DNA of 64,000 bases, from assembly GCA_016748015.1 (NCBI GenBank), contig JAAOMT010000219.1, positions 1 to 64,000 on the forward strand, read 5' to 3'. This DNA comes from Geosiphon pyriformis. Lineage: Eukaryota; Glomeromycota; Glomeromycetes; Archaeosporales; Geosiphonaceae. The notes below the pieces were generated by a model that saw only the letters and a list, made by a program, of their open reading frames with translations, ran no database searches and had not been told where the DNA came from. The position numbers and the translations under genes were made by a program. Shown here piece after piece: positions 13,801-25,649 of the stretch; positions within the stretch are counted from its first letter, which is position 1; the number at the start of each line of letters is the position of its first letter.

Positions 13801-14482
13801 GTTTAATTTGGCAGTTGTGCTTTTTTGATAAACTATTGTTAAGTTTTTCTACTTTTGTTTTATAGATTTTTTACTAAACTATCCTTGATGTCAAATACTT
13901 AGTGCTTAATTTTTTTAATTAATTAGTAAACAACAAAGAAACAAAATAAAAAAAACTAAAATAAATAAAAAAAAATAAATAAAAAATAAAAAATAAAAAT
14001 AAAAAATTAGTAACTTAATAATAGTCATAATCAAAAATTATTGTTCTAATATAGTTAAGTATTAAATTCTATTAATATAAAGTATTAATAATAAAAAGTG
14101 ATTAATATTTTTAATCAAATGATAATAACATAAATTGGATAATAATTATTAAAATTGATGTGATTTCACTTCAAGTTATAGAAAATTATCTTTTAAAGAA
14201 AGAAATATAAAATAAATAGTTAGTACTAACTACTATTCTGTCTAAATAAGATTTTGAATACTTTTTTTACTTTTAACCCTTTTAGTATATATACATAATT
14301 TATGTTATACAAAATTTTTTAAAATCTTTTAATTTCTTTGAAAAAAATTCTAGAATTCTGAAATTCTGAAATTCTGAAATCCTGCAATTTTTCAAGAGAT
14401 ATTTTGCAATTTTTTTTTATTATGTCTATTTCTGATTGGCTATTTTATTTATTATTATAATTTCTAATTTTTATAAGTAACA
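10845..14482 (-). mobile_element. Ty3-D: truncated Ty3 element (5' LTR, gag, protease)
   Basis: The minus strand gives, from right to left, an L2-family LTR (13615-14482), a gag region and a protease like that of Ty3-B. The protease active site near 11230-11260 reads FNSG where Ty3-B has LDSG. The remainder of pol and the 3' LTR are absent; the left edge butts directly on LINE ORF1 at about 10845, so a deletion has probably joined the two. Only short open frames remain, for example 11644-11859 on the minus strand, which corresponds to the gag C-terminal linker of Ty3-B. Confidence 0.75.
13615..14482 (-). repeat. 5' LTR of Ty3-D (LTR family L2)
   Basis: Similar over its length to the LTRs of Ty3-B (27957 and 37046). 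Left end TATTACAAG is a decayed TGTTACAAG; right end is AAGTAACA. A GAAATTCT/GAAATCCT tandem stretch near 14350-14400 sits at the same place as the minisatellites of other L2 LTRs. An imperfect inverted repeat (13577-13588 and 13598-13609) lies just inside. Confidence 0.8.
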
Positions 14483-17400
14483 TTATCTGTACAACAAAAA
14501 TGAGATCTAAAAAATAGCAAGTACTAAAGTTGAAAATATTTTACTTAATAAAATATTAGTAATTAAAAACAACTTATTAAAATCTGTTAAAACCATTTTT
14601 ATTTTATTTTCAAATATTTTATTGGCATTATAAATAATCTAAAACAATTTTATGAACATTACTATAATCTAACACCCATGTAAAAAGAGCAAAAGCAGTA
14701 TTTGAAACAATTAAAATATTAGACTTTGTAAATATTGTCTAATTTTTAGTAACTTGAAATATTGTAATAATTGTAACTTTTTTTACAATCTACTATTACA
14801 CATAATCTATTCAATTCTTGAAAAAAAATAAAACCAAACAGACCAAAAACTTTGTTATTAGACAGATTTTTAATCATCTAAACCAATTTTATCCAACTTA
14901 TTTTACTTATAATATTTGAAAATACATTATTGTTTATATAGTTTAAAAAAGCATGTTGGTTTAATTAAAGTTCAAGCAATATAACTGGCATTATTTTTTT
15001 CTTTGTTTACTCTTTTATTATTTTGTCTATATAAATTTGATCTTGCTAAAATTAAAAATCAACTCACTATTTATGATTAAATAGTTCAGAGTAATTTTAT
15101 AAAAAAATCTGTTCAAAATACTCTTAATATAGTCTTTATTAAAACAAAATTTTTTTATATGTTTCTCTATTGTCTTTTTAATAAATACAAATTTAGCATT
15201 CTTTAACTTAAAATATTTGGACTTTTACTAATTTTTCTTAATATTAAATAAATATTTAAAATCCCAGTTAAATTTTTTCTATCAAAAATTAATATTTAAA
15301 TTTTAGAAGCTATTTTTTTATTTATAGATAATCATATACATATAAACTTATCAAATTCAAATTTTTTATAAGAATTAATACTCTTAGAAAACTTCAAAAC
15401 CAGAATTTTCAATTCATAAAATCTAGAAATACTTATTTTTTAGATCTTTAAAATTATTGGTGGAATTTTTTATCATATTTTTCAATACTTTTTATATTAT
15501 ATTTAAATCTTTAGTCTTCTTTACTTTATTAAATTTTTCTAAAACTGTTGATATATTAACAAGAAAACATTTTTAAAATTATTCTACTTGGTTTTTGTAA
15601 TATCATTCAAGTTGTATTTTCAGCAATTTTTGTTAGCTTATTTATGAATTCCATTAAAGTAGATATTTAACAAGTTATTTAAACTAACAGACACCAAAAC
15701 TGCATTGTAATTAATATTAAAATAATTAAAAATTAATATAATTTTCTGTTTAATAATTGTGGATGCTAAATTTTTACTCATAAAAATATAATTGATAACT
15801 TTTTTTACACTTTAAAAATTGCTCTAAGTGAGAACTTTGGCCAAAAAATAATTTCTAAATGAGTTTATTAAACTTAAGTTCAGACACTTTTTAAATATAG
15901 CACTTTTACCAGAACTATTTTTATTAAAATGATTTTAAAAATAACAAATAAACCAGAATTTACTACATTAGCAATAAATAAATTAACTTTAAAAATTTGA
16001 CTAAATCGAATATTAGATATTATACCAATATAAAAACTTAATATCATTATTAAAAGCCTATTATTAAACAACAAACAAATAAAAAAAGACAATCAAGTAT
16101 CTCAAAGACTTTACAAATATGTTTAGCAAAATTATTATTTATTATTATTGTTAATTTTGCACTCAGATAACCAAAATTCAAACCAGAAATAAAAACTTTT
16201 ATATCTAAAAACCTGTTTTTGATTCAAGATCTAATCTGTTTTTTTAACTTTAATATTTTTTTGTTTAGTTATATTGTTTAATTCTTTAATATTACAAGTT
16301 ACAAACTTCTAAATATTACTGGTTATTAATGCAAATTATGTACTTAAAACTCCAAGCCAATACACAAATAATCTAACTTAGCCAAAACTGAATTAATAAA
16401 AATCTTAAAAGCAACTATTTTAGATTTTAGACTCCTAATTTTAGTGATTAAAATTTTAGAACTACTTAAGCTTAAATCTAATATTCTAACTGTTACTAAT
16501 AAAAAAAAAGATGAAATCTGTAAGTTATTCAAAATTATATCAAAGTTTAAGCAGAAAAATAATGCAAAAAAAGCATTTGAAACCATATTCAAAACCAAAT
16601 TTGAATCTAAAACCAAAAAATTTGTCAAGACAGAAGGTAAAAAAACAAGTATAAAAAGCACTAAATTTATACTCCTTACCTTATATATAATTATTAACAC
16701 CTAATCTACCAACAATTCCAAGAAATATTTTAAAAAAACCAATTAAATACCAATAGAGAATATATCTTAAGAGGCAAAAAAATATTACCAAGATAAAAAT
16801 TATCAAAGAAAAAAAATTTAAGAAGAAAACTAAAGTAGACATTAATAGAATCAACTATTAAAAAAACTATTTACACCCAAAATTTGCCACTAAAAGCAAC
16901 AAATCAAGCAATAAAAACATTTTTTTTTTGCATAAAAGTGGACCAGTTAGAAGCAATTTTTATTTGTAATAATCTTCTTATAAATTTTTTTAAGATAAAA
17001 ACAGATGAGTCTAAAAAATTATATTCAAGAGATAAATATTTAAAACACTTACGCTTTTCACAATAAACCAAATTTAATTTAGTCTAAGAGAGTTTTACAT
17101 TACTAAATATTGGTTTTGTGTAAAAAACAAATTTTAAATTATTATTAAATTTAAAGTTTATTACAGTATAATAAATTCTATTACCAATATTAAATAATTA
17201 ATTTATAATACAAATTTTTTTACCAGTTTTTTCCAATAAATTGCTAAGATTATAAGTCATTGTTCTTATAAACAAAATAAATAAAAGTGCTTTAAACTGA
17301 TTCTTTAACATCTAAGTATCATGATCTTTTATAGTCTTGGTTATATATATTGAATTTTTTCTAATTAAGAATAATTATTTAAATACCAACTAATCTGTTT

Positions 17401-17740
17401 AATTTAATTTGGCAAATTCTATTATAATCTTTTGTCACATCTTAATAAGTTGTAATTTGATTGACACTATCTAATTATACTTAGCTTTTGTGATAATTAT
17501 CATTTTTTTTAATATGTTTATAGAAATATTTTTGATTATTACAGCCAAATTTGAATGTATTCTTTGTTTTTTAAAATTATTATTTACTTTGATAGCATTT
17601 TTTTTAGCCAATAATACAGTTTTATCCATACTTTTTTTAGAAATAAACATAAATCTAATGATTTCTTTAAATTTTAAAAAAGTAGTGGCTCTCTAAAACT
17701 ATTAATTAATAAAAAAATCTTTCTAATAGTTTGAATAGGA
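14483..17740 (-). pseudogene. LINE relic (alpha/gamma-like), ORF1 and start of ORF2
   Basis: On the minus strand, 17490-17700 reads with frame shifts as VNNNFKKQRIHSNLAVIIK, matching the ORF1 stretch VNTNFKRSAGHSDWAVVLK. The open frame 16344-16700 ends in SSSKILITKIRSLKSKIVAF and SVLAKLDYLC, the C-terminal coiled segment of LINE gamma ORF1. Further left, 15880-16092 matches the endonuclease part of ORF2 (IRFSQIFKVNLFIANVVN versus IWFSQTGEVNSLIAKAVN). Heavily decayed, with stops throughout. The plus-strand frame at 16444-16704 is its shadow. The left part (14483-15800) keeps no clear match, and the piece stops at the Ty3-D LTR. Confidence 0.7.
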
Positions 17741-17926
17741 TTCTAATTAAATTAAACCAAACCAAATTTTGGGTGTTGTTTAAGTTTAGTTCAAATTATA
17801 AACCAAATTTGAACTAACCAATTTTTTAAAATAGATTCAGTTTAAGTTTGACATTGAACTTTTTTGACAAGTCTGAGTTTGGTTCAAGTCTGGTTTAAAG
17901 TTTACAAATTTGTTTAAGTTTGATAG
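17741..17926. repeat. Degenerate AAACCAAATTTGAAC-type repeat tract
   Basis: Irregular repeats of motifs such as AAACCAAATTTGAACT and TTCAAGTCTGGTTTAAAG on both strands between the LINE relic and the left end of Ty3-C. No coding potential. Confidence 0.4.
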
Positions 17927-18595
17927 TGTTATGGGTTAGAATAACAAACTAATGGATAGCAAAAGAGAACAGAATTGTATGGTAATAAAATTAATCAAAA
18001 AAATTCAACTTTAAAGAATAAATTAAATGAGTATGGATTTAATATACAAGATTAGTTTCATAAATTATCTTAATCACTATTTTTTTTAAAAAATAACCAG
18101 AAAATTTAAAGGTAAAAAAATAGTCCATACTGTTAACAAATAATAACACATTAATATAATTCTATGGCTTATGTTAACACTCTTAAAATTCAATATCAGA
18201 TATCAGATGTGTTCTTCAGTCATATTTTATTTAATAATTTTTAAATGCTATAATTATATAAGTCAGAAAAAGAGTAAATAAATGCCAACCAGTAATTTTT
18301 TATCCTAAGATGTTTAGATACTTAAAGATAAAGAAAAAGATTAAGATAAAGTTGTTATTTTATTTCTTTGCTTTTGTTAATTTGTACATGTTTTTCTACA
18401 GCTAAAAAATCTATCATTTATATAGCTATTATATATAGTTAAGAATCATGTCAATAATTAGAATTATAATCAGGTTAATAGTTAGGTTATTAATTAGGTT
18501 AATAATTACTATTTAAAAATAAAATGGCTAATTATATAATATTAGTAACTAATACATGTAATAATTAATAAAATAAATGGGTTTTAATTATAATA
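17927..18595 (-). repeat. 3' LTR of Ty3-C (LTR family L3)
   Basis: About 670 bp, starts TGTTATGG on the + strand and ends TTATAATA, a decayed CTATAACA. Matches 38940-39636 along its length, including a 12-bp minisatellite region (about 18440-18510). Confidence 0.85.
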
Positions 18596-19187
18596 TTATC
18601 TTTTCCAAAGAGATTAAACTTTAGTAAAATTAAATTATTTATAAGGTATTCTATCTGAAGGATTTTATTTAACTCAAAGCTAACTAGTTTATTGAAATTT
18701 TTTGTAAATAAAGTATATAATATCTGAGATAAAATAAGTTTTATATTCAAGAAATCAAATTTTTATATAAGAGTTTTGGTTTTTTTAACAATAGTCAAAA
18801 CTCTTAAAATATTTAACTATACAATGCCCAAAATTTTCACTTGTATTTCTAAAGTTGTTTTCTTTATGAGTTTTATATTCTTTATAATTTTACTAAGATA
18901 ACCATAAAGTTTTAGTTGTCTTCTATATAATAAGTTTTTGTTTATAAACAAGATTTCTTGAATTGTTTTTTCAATTGTGCTTAAAGATAAAATCATTATT
19001 ACTGTTATACTTTTTAGCAGATATTTATCTATTTTGTTACTAATTTTTTCTCTTTTAATAGTGGCTTTTTTTGGTTTAATAACAGTATATGTTTTATTGT
19101 TATTAGTTATAATAATTTGTTTTCTAATATTTAGAGTAGCTTTTGAATAATTTTTGATCTAATACTTATGAAGAGTATAGAAAACAT
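18596..19187 (-). pseudogene. Ty3-C 3' terminal region
   Basis: Lies between the 3' LTR and a solo LTR, inside Ty3-C. Short minus-strand frames remain (18565-18750, rich in Leu, Ile, Lys and Asn). I could not assign a domain; by position it would be the end of pol or untranslated sequence. Confidence 0.4.
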
Positions 19188-20181
19188 TGTTACAAGTAAT
19201 TATTTGGGGTTTTAAAGCAAATAAATCCGTAACTTGGTGCTCAATTGATGGCTGTTAATATTGGTTTCTAAAGGTTTTTGGAATCTGAAGGTTTTGGTTG
19301 AGTCTTTTGTATAATGAACAAAGATTCAATTATTGTTTCAGTAGCCTCCTAGAATTGCAATTCCATCAAATTTTTTTCTCAGTGTGGTGGCCAGTAATTC
19401 TCCTGGTAAGCTATTCTTAATTATGAGTGTTCTACCCTTGTTTTACAGGTCTTTTACCAGTCTCTATAACATCTGTAACTCAGTGCTTTAATTTTTTTAA
19501 TCAATTAATACAACAAAAAGAAATAACAAAGAAAAATAACAGAAAATAAAAGAAAATAAAGAAATAAGCCAAGACAATAAATGTTAGTATCTCATCAATA
19601 GCCATGATTAAGAGCTATTGTTTTAGTGTGGTTAAGTGTTAGATTTTATTAACATAAAATGTTGATAAATGGAAGAATAAATAGATTCTCAAAAGAATAA
19701 TAATAACATGAATTTGAAGAATTGAAAGGATATTTTATTAATATAATTTCATTTTGGTTAATAACAACTATTCTTGAAATAAGAATTAATAAATAGAGAA
19801 GAAAGGAGATTGTACTAAATTAATAAAACTCTATTGAATTCTCCAAGAATTCTTGAATTTTCTAGAAATTCTTGAATTCTCTAAGAATTACTTTTTCTGT
19901 TTTTAATACTTTTGCTATATATATATAATTTATGTTATATGAAATTCTGCACATTTGTGAGCAATATGCCATAATTTCTCAAGCAATACTTACATTGCTG
20001 AGTAATATGCTTGTAATTTTTGACAATGTGCTTATTGCTAAACAATTTACCATAATTCTCTAACAATGCTTCATATTGCTAAGCAATATGAAACATTGTT
20101 CTATATACTATTCTTTTATTGGTCTATTTTCTCTATCTGTTTTTTTTACTATTTTTTTGTAATTTTTTTCTATAAGTAACA
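19188..20181 (-). repeat. Solo LTR, family L2, in Ty3-C
   Basis: A single L2 LTR (TGTTACAAG ... AAGTAACA, 994 bp) with a perfect 4-bp target duplication, ACAT at 19184-19187 and 20182-20185. No internal domain adjoins it, so it is the product of LTR-LTR recombination. Its right part contains degenerate repeats of about 40 bp built on ATTGCTGAGCAATATG (about 19950-20100). Confidence 0.9.
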
Positions 20182-20832
20182 ACATTTTGAATATTTTGAT
20201 CCAGAAAATAATTGTTTATGTCAATTAAAAATATATCTGTTTTGAGAATTGTGTATTTATTTATACCTAATTTTTGCTGATTATTTAGATCAGTATTATT
20301 ATAACAAATAATTAATTAAGTCATTTGTGATATTTCTTGAGTTATATACTATGAACAGAGCAATTATTAATGATTTTTTTATATTAATTTTGTAAAATAT
20401 AAAAAACATTGTTCATTGCTGAACAATGTGCCTGTAATTTCTGACAAGATGCTCATTGTTAAACAATATACTGTGATTTTTTAATAATGTTTCATATTGC
20501 TAAACAATATGCTCACATACTAAATACTATTTTTTTATTGGTCTATTTTCTCTATCTGTTTTTTTTACTATTTTTTTGTAATTTTTTTCTATAAATAACA
20601 ACATTTTGAATATTTTAATCCAGAAAATAATTGTTTATGTCAATTGAAAATACCTCTGTTTTGAAAATTGTGTATTTATTATACCTAATTTTTGCTGATT
20701 ATTTGGATCAATATTATTACAACAAATAATTAATTAAGTCATTTGTAATATTTCTTGAGTCATGTATTATGAACAGAGCAATTATTAATGATTTTTCTAT
20801 ATTAATTTTGTAAGATATAAAAAACATTGTTC
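19995..20832. repeat. 419-bp tandem duplication across an LTR edge
   Basis: Two direct copies with a period of 419 bp: for example ACATTTTGA occurs at 20182 and again at 20601, and both copies end in AAACATTGTTCA. The unit contains the last ~190 bp of the solo LTR plus the Ty3-C sequence next to it, so the duplication arose after that LTR inserted. Confidence 0.85.
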
Positions 20833-23639
20833 AAAACTTTGTTGACTATAAAAAGTCTTTTCTGTTGGCTAAAAAACTTATTATTATAGACATTGTCTTT
20901 GTTTAAGCAATATTTCAAATTTAAGTTACTAATACTTAAGGAAAATAGTTTATAAGTTTTTCTTCTTAAGCTTTTTTTGAAACTGTTTTATTTTTTCAAA
21001 AACAATTATTTGTGCTTTTACCAAGAAGTTAAGAATGATACCAAGTTTTTTTTGCAAAATATCTTTGTAATTTTTTATTGTAATTTCTTTAAAGAATATT
21101 GTCTTAATATCAGTTTTTATTGATAGAGTTGTCATTTATTTATAGTACAAATAAAAGGATTTATAACTTATTATGTTATGATTCACAGTTTTATAAACAA
21201 ACAAAGCTAAAGGCAGTACTTTATTTTATAAGTTTGTTTTTTCACTGGTTTTGGCTAATGTTTCACATAGTGTTCTGTTAAAACATTCTACTAAGCTCTT
21301 TGTTTGAAAATAGTAAAAAGAAAAGAGTTTATGATGTATTTCTATTTTTTTACAAAATTCTTTAACCAATGTACTAAAAAAAGCTCTTTTTTTATTAAAT
21401 AAAAGCTTTTTGAGGCAATTATAACAGCAAATAATATCTTCATAAATGAAATTGGCTATAAAAACTGTTATTTAGTCAGAAGTGGTTTTTGTTTCTACCC
21501 ACTTTGTAAGATAGTTGATAGCTGTAATAATATATCTGTTGTCATTAGAAATTATTGTTAAAAATCTAACAATATTTATACTAATTTTGTTAAATAGTTA
21601 ACCAACAAAGATTGAATAAATATTTTCTTTGTAATTGGATTTTTCTCTTTTTTGGTAAATATTACAGATTTTTATGTACTTAGCAATATTTTTTCTAAGA
21701 TAGACCAATAATAACAAGCTAAGACTTTTTAAATTGTTTTTGCTTTTCCAAAGTGTTTAGCTAATAGATTAGTGTGTATATTATATATCACAATTTTTCT
21801 TTCTTCAAATCTGATAACTCTTTGAAAACAATCAAAATCTTTTCTGTTTTTTTTGTATAATTAGTTTTGGCAGATCAAATAAAAATTTGATTGTTTGTAC
21901 AAATGTTCTCTTTGTTGTTGATTGTAGTCTAATGAATATTGTTTTTTACTCAAAAATTTTATTAGTATAAAGTAGTTGTCTAAGTCTATTATTATGTTTA
22001 ATTAAAAAAAAACTTATTAATAATTAAGTTAGTTTGGTTTACAGAAATTGTACTATTACTGAATAATAAGTCTGAAAAAAGCATTAGTATTTTAATAATT
22101 TGCTTCTTTGTAATATTAAATATTATAATTAAATTTATCCAAGTAGAATATCCAACAAGTTATCTTTTTGTGTTTCAGCTTTTTTTTGTTGTATAATTAA
22201 ACTAAGACTTGATAATTTATTATTATTAAAAATTTTATACCAAAAAGATATTTATCCCAGTAATTAGTAGTTTAAACTACTGTTGAGCATTCTTGTTTAA
22301 TAACAGAATAGTTTTGTTCTGTTGGTAAAAGTGTTCTATTTGTATATATTATAGTATGTTTTTTGCTATCTTTATCTTTTTGTGAAAAAACAATACTAAG
22401 TTTATAGTCAGATGTATTAGTATGAAAAATAAAAAGTTGATCTAAATTAGATTACATAAAGATAAGTTTTGTAACCAATTTTTCCTTCAAAGTTTCAAAT
22501 GTTTTTTGTTAATATGTGTTTCAATAATAATTGACATTTTTTTTAAGTAGCTAATTAAAAAAAAGGTAATTTTGGAGAAATCTTTAATAAATTTGCAATA
22601 ATAAAAGACCAATCCAAGAAAAAAGTATAGTTTATGAACATTTATTGGTTGTTTAATGTTTTGGATTTTTTCAACTTTGGCTGGATCAAAAAAGATTCCA
22701 TTTTTTATAATAAAATAACCAAAAAACTGGGTAAATTGTCATCCAAAAAAAGGTTTGATAAGATTGATCTTAAGATCAGCATTTCTAAGGAAATCAAAAA
22801 TATTTTGTAAATGTTTAAAATGTTTATTTCAGGTTTTTAAGTATATTATTATATTGTTCAAATAAACTAGAATAAAGTTTTTTTTTACTGATTTAAATAC
22901 TTTGTCTATTAAGCATTGAAAAATAGAAAAAACATGACTGTAAATTCGTAAATACTATACTTGGTAATAAAGGCAGTTTTTTTTTTGCTTTTTAGATTCA
23001 TTTTTACTTGTTAGAATTCAGCAGTTAAGTTAATAGTTGAGAAAAAAGCAGCATTGTTGAATTTGTTTAACATTACATTAATTTTGGAGAGTAGATACAT
23101 GTTTTTTTTAATAATAGCATTTAATTGGCAATAATTAACACAAAAGTGAAGAGTTCTATCTTTTTTAAATATTATTACAACTGGAAAAGCCTATTCATTC
23201 TTGGTTTTTTGTATGAATCTAAGATTTTTTATTTGGTTTATTTCTTTTTTGATAAACTTATTATTATAGTAATTAGACTAATAAGATTTCAAATAGATAG
23301 AATAAGTTTTTTTGATAGTGATAGTGTGTTGTATCACATGGGTATGTTCAGAAGTATTACTTTCTCTTAAGATAATTAGGCTATTTCTAGCCAACAGATT
23401 TTTAATGTCTATTTTTTTTTCATCTAAGGAGAATTTTTTTTGCTCTATTATTAATAACTGTATCTCTAGTGGTTTATTCTCAAAAAACTTTTGCACTTCT
23501 TGTATTTCTTTTTTTGGTATTAAGCTAATAGGTTTTCAATCCTTGTAATAGATTAGACAGGATTTGTATTTATTATTGGAAAAATACAATGGCTTATTGT
23601 ACTAGTATCAAACACAAAAACTATGTTACCAATAACTGT
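20833..23639 (-). pseudogene. Ty3-C pol remnant: reverse transcriptase, integrase
   Basis: The minus-strand frame 23278-23496 matches the start of a Ty3 reverse transcriptase region (SLDEKKIDIKNLLARNS, HTITIKK). Decayed reverse transcriptase follows leftward to about 22300. Integrase is recognisable near 21481-21560, reading NDRYIITAINYLTKWVE, where the usual Asp of VAIDYLTKW is Asn. The minus-strand frame 20950-21135 (TTLSIKTDIKTIFFKEITIKNYKD) lies in the C-terminal part and has no assigned domain. There is no room for a dUTPase between protease and reverse transcriptase once the 957-bp solo LTR is removed, unlike in Ty3-A and Ty3-B. Confidence 0.7.
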
Positions 23640-24596
23640 TGTTACCAGTAGAATTTTAGCTATTAATTAGTATAAAATTACTTTTCTAATTTATAGTATT
23701 AATTAGTATATATTATTATTATTTTAATTATTATGTATTAATTAATCAAATTATCAAATATTATCAAATCAATTAATAATCCGATTTGTACCATAGAAAT
23801 TAAGATGATTAAATTACACAATACCTTAAACCATTTAATATTTAAAAATTCGCCAAAATAAATAGAAATTGGCCAAAATAATCAATAGTTTGAAAAAATA
23901 ACTTGTAGTTTATTGAAATGTTTTTTAGTTTGCTAAAATTATAGCAAAAAAGAAAAATACAAGTTCAAAGACTAGTACTATAACAAATTGTATAAAAAAA
24001 AGCTTTTTTTTTCAAGAAAATATATCTTATTTTAGATTCATCTTATCTTATATTACTCAAAATCATTTAATTTTTACAAATCAAATAAAAATTAAAAACA
24101 TTCAAAAAAACAAATATACTTTTTACACTTGAAATTTCTTGAAACCCAATTAACGTTTTAAAATTAATTAGCTATTAATTTCAATAATCTGTTAGTAACT
24201 CCAGACCTAAATAGAAAACAATTCCTTTGACAAAACTCTATTTCTTTTACATTTTTTTTATTTTTCTTCTACTTTTTTTAATATAAATTATTAGGATAGT
24301 CTACAGACAAAATTCTTGTAAAAGAATTAACTTTTACAACAAAGTAACCACACATTTAAGTAAGCTTCCAGACAAGCAATTCTTGAGAAAAAGTTGATAT
24401 TTACTATAATGTAGCTACACAAAGTAACTGGCACAAAATTGGCCATTCTACTTATAAGCCCAGCAGTTCAAATTATAAGAGATAATTTGAAGATAAATTT
24501 AGTTATTGGAAGTCCAACTACTTCCAAAAAACATGGATTCACAGCCAACAGGCATTAACAATATTCAAAAAAAGAGATCAAAAATTTCTGGTAACA
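23640..24596 (+). repeat. Solo LTR, family L1, opposite orientation
   Basis: A 957-bp LTR, TGTTACCAG ... CTGGTAACA, the best preserved L1 copy in the window, in inverse orientation to Ty3-A. Flanking 4-bp sequences are CTGT (23636-23639) and TTGT (24597-24600), a target duplication with one C to T change. It separates the protease from the reverse transcriptase of Ty3-C. Confidence 0.85.
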
Positions 24597-25649
24597 TTGT
24601 ATTTGGCTTTTTTGCCAGGCTTTCTGTTAAAAATTCTTCTGAATATATTATAGTATGACCAACAAATTAGCTTGTTATTTACAATATTTTTTTTTGTCAG
24701 CTTTAATGTTGTCTAATGGCTTGTCATTGTTGGTAAAAACAATGTAAACAAGTTTAGCAGTTTCTTTTTGTTCTTTTTCTTTACTTTCTTTATTATTTGA
24801 TCTATCTAATTGATTTTTTTCTGGGTTTTGCTTGAATATAAAAAAAGTTGTCTAATGTTAACACTTAATCACAATAGACTTCTTATTACATCTAATAGTT
24901 AGTTCACAAAGTTTATAGTTGAGTAAGGCTTTTGTTTTTTTAAGTCATTTATTGCCAACAATTATGATGTATTTTTTGGCTTTAGATACTTCTATGTTAG
25001 TTTCAATGTTAATTTTATTAATGTAAACAGAAACAGCTTTAGTAATGTTAAGTTCTTTTTTTTTGTCGTCATATACATTGGTTATTGGTCTGGTTAAAAG
25101 TTCATTAATTTTTCTATTAATGGCTCTAAGAAAATATTTGGCAATTACACTAACAAATAATTTACTGTCTAGAATTAAATCAATAAAATATTCAGCCACT
25201 TGGACTTTGTAAATTAAAGAGGTGATATTGTTGTTATCAATGAGTTCAGCTTAATAAGAATGTTTGTTGGTTTTTGGTGTCTTTTTTTTGAAATCAAAGA
25301 TTTGTGAAAATTTTTTTTGAATTATTAATTGGCCAAAAATAATATGAGTTGATGTTTGTATGAGATCTTTAACAACAAAATAAAGGCCAAATTTTTGTAT
25401 TATTTCTAAGGGTTTTAGCTTTAGAAAATTTTTAAAAATTTTTGTTTTTAATGGTTCATTATTATTAGCAATTAATATAGAAGCTTTATAAAAGTCTAAG
25501 ACAAAATCAATCTTGGCTTTTTTTTTTTCTTATTGAATTAAAAAGATTAATTACCAGTTCATCTATATTATAGTCATTATTAGTTAGATTAAAAGCATAA
25601 AAAAGGTTTTCTTTTGGTTGGCTTGTATTTTTATCCTTTGGAGATGTGT
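24597..25649 (-). pseudogene. Ty3-C protease region
   Basis: The minus-strand frame 24945-25199 (84 residues) is a retropepsin-like domain: FIDLILDSKLFVSVIAKYFL near residue 5 holds the active-site Asp, with DSG altered to DSK, and YIIIVGNKWLKK stands in place of the hydrophobic-hydrophobic-Gly motif near the C-terminus. The frame 25507-25689 (NLFYAFNLTNNDYNIDELVI) is the acidic linker upstream of it. Stops separate the pieces. An aspartic protease that cuts the Gag-Pol polyprotein is the family role; this copy is dead. Confidence 0.75.

Noticed and set aside
19950-20100. CRISPR-like regular repeats (ATTGCTGAGCAATATG units with similar spacing)
   Set aside because: Repeats and spacers are both degenerate copies of one ~40-bp unit, lie in an LTR and occur in a eukaryote; this is a minisatellite.
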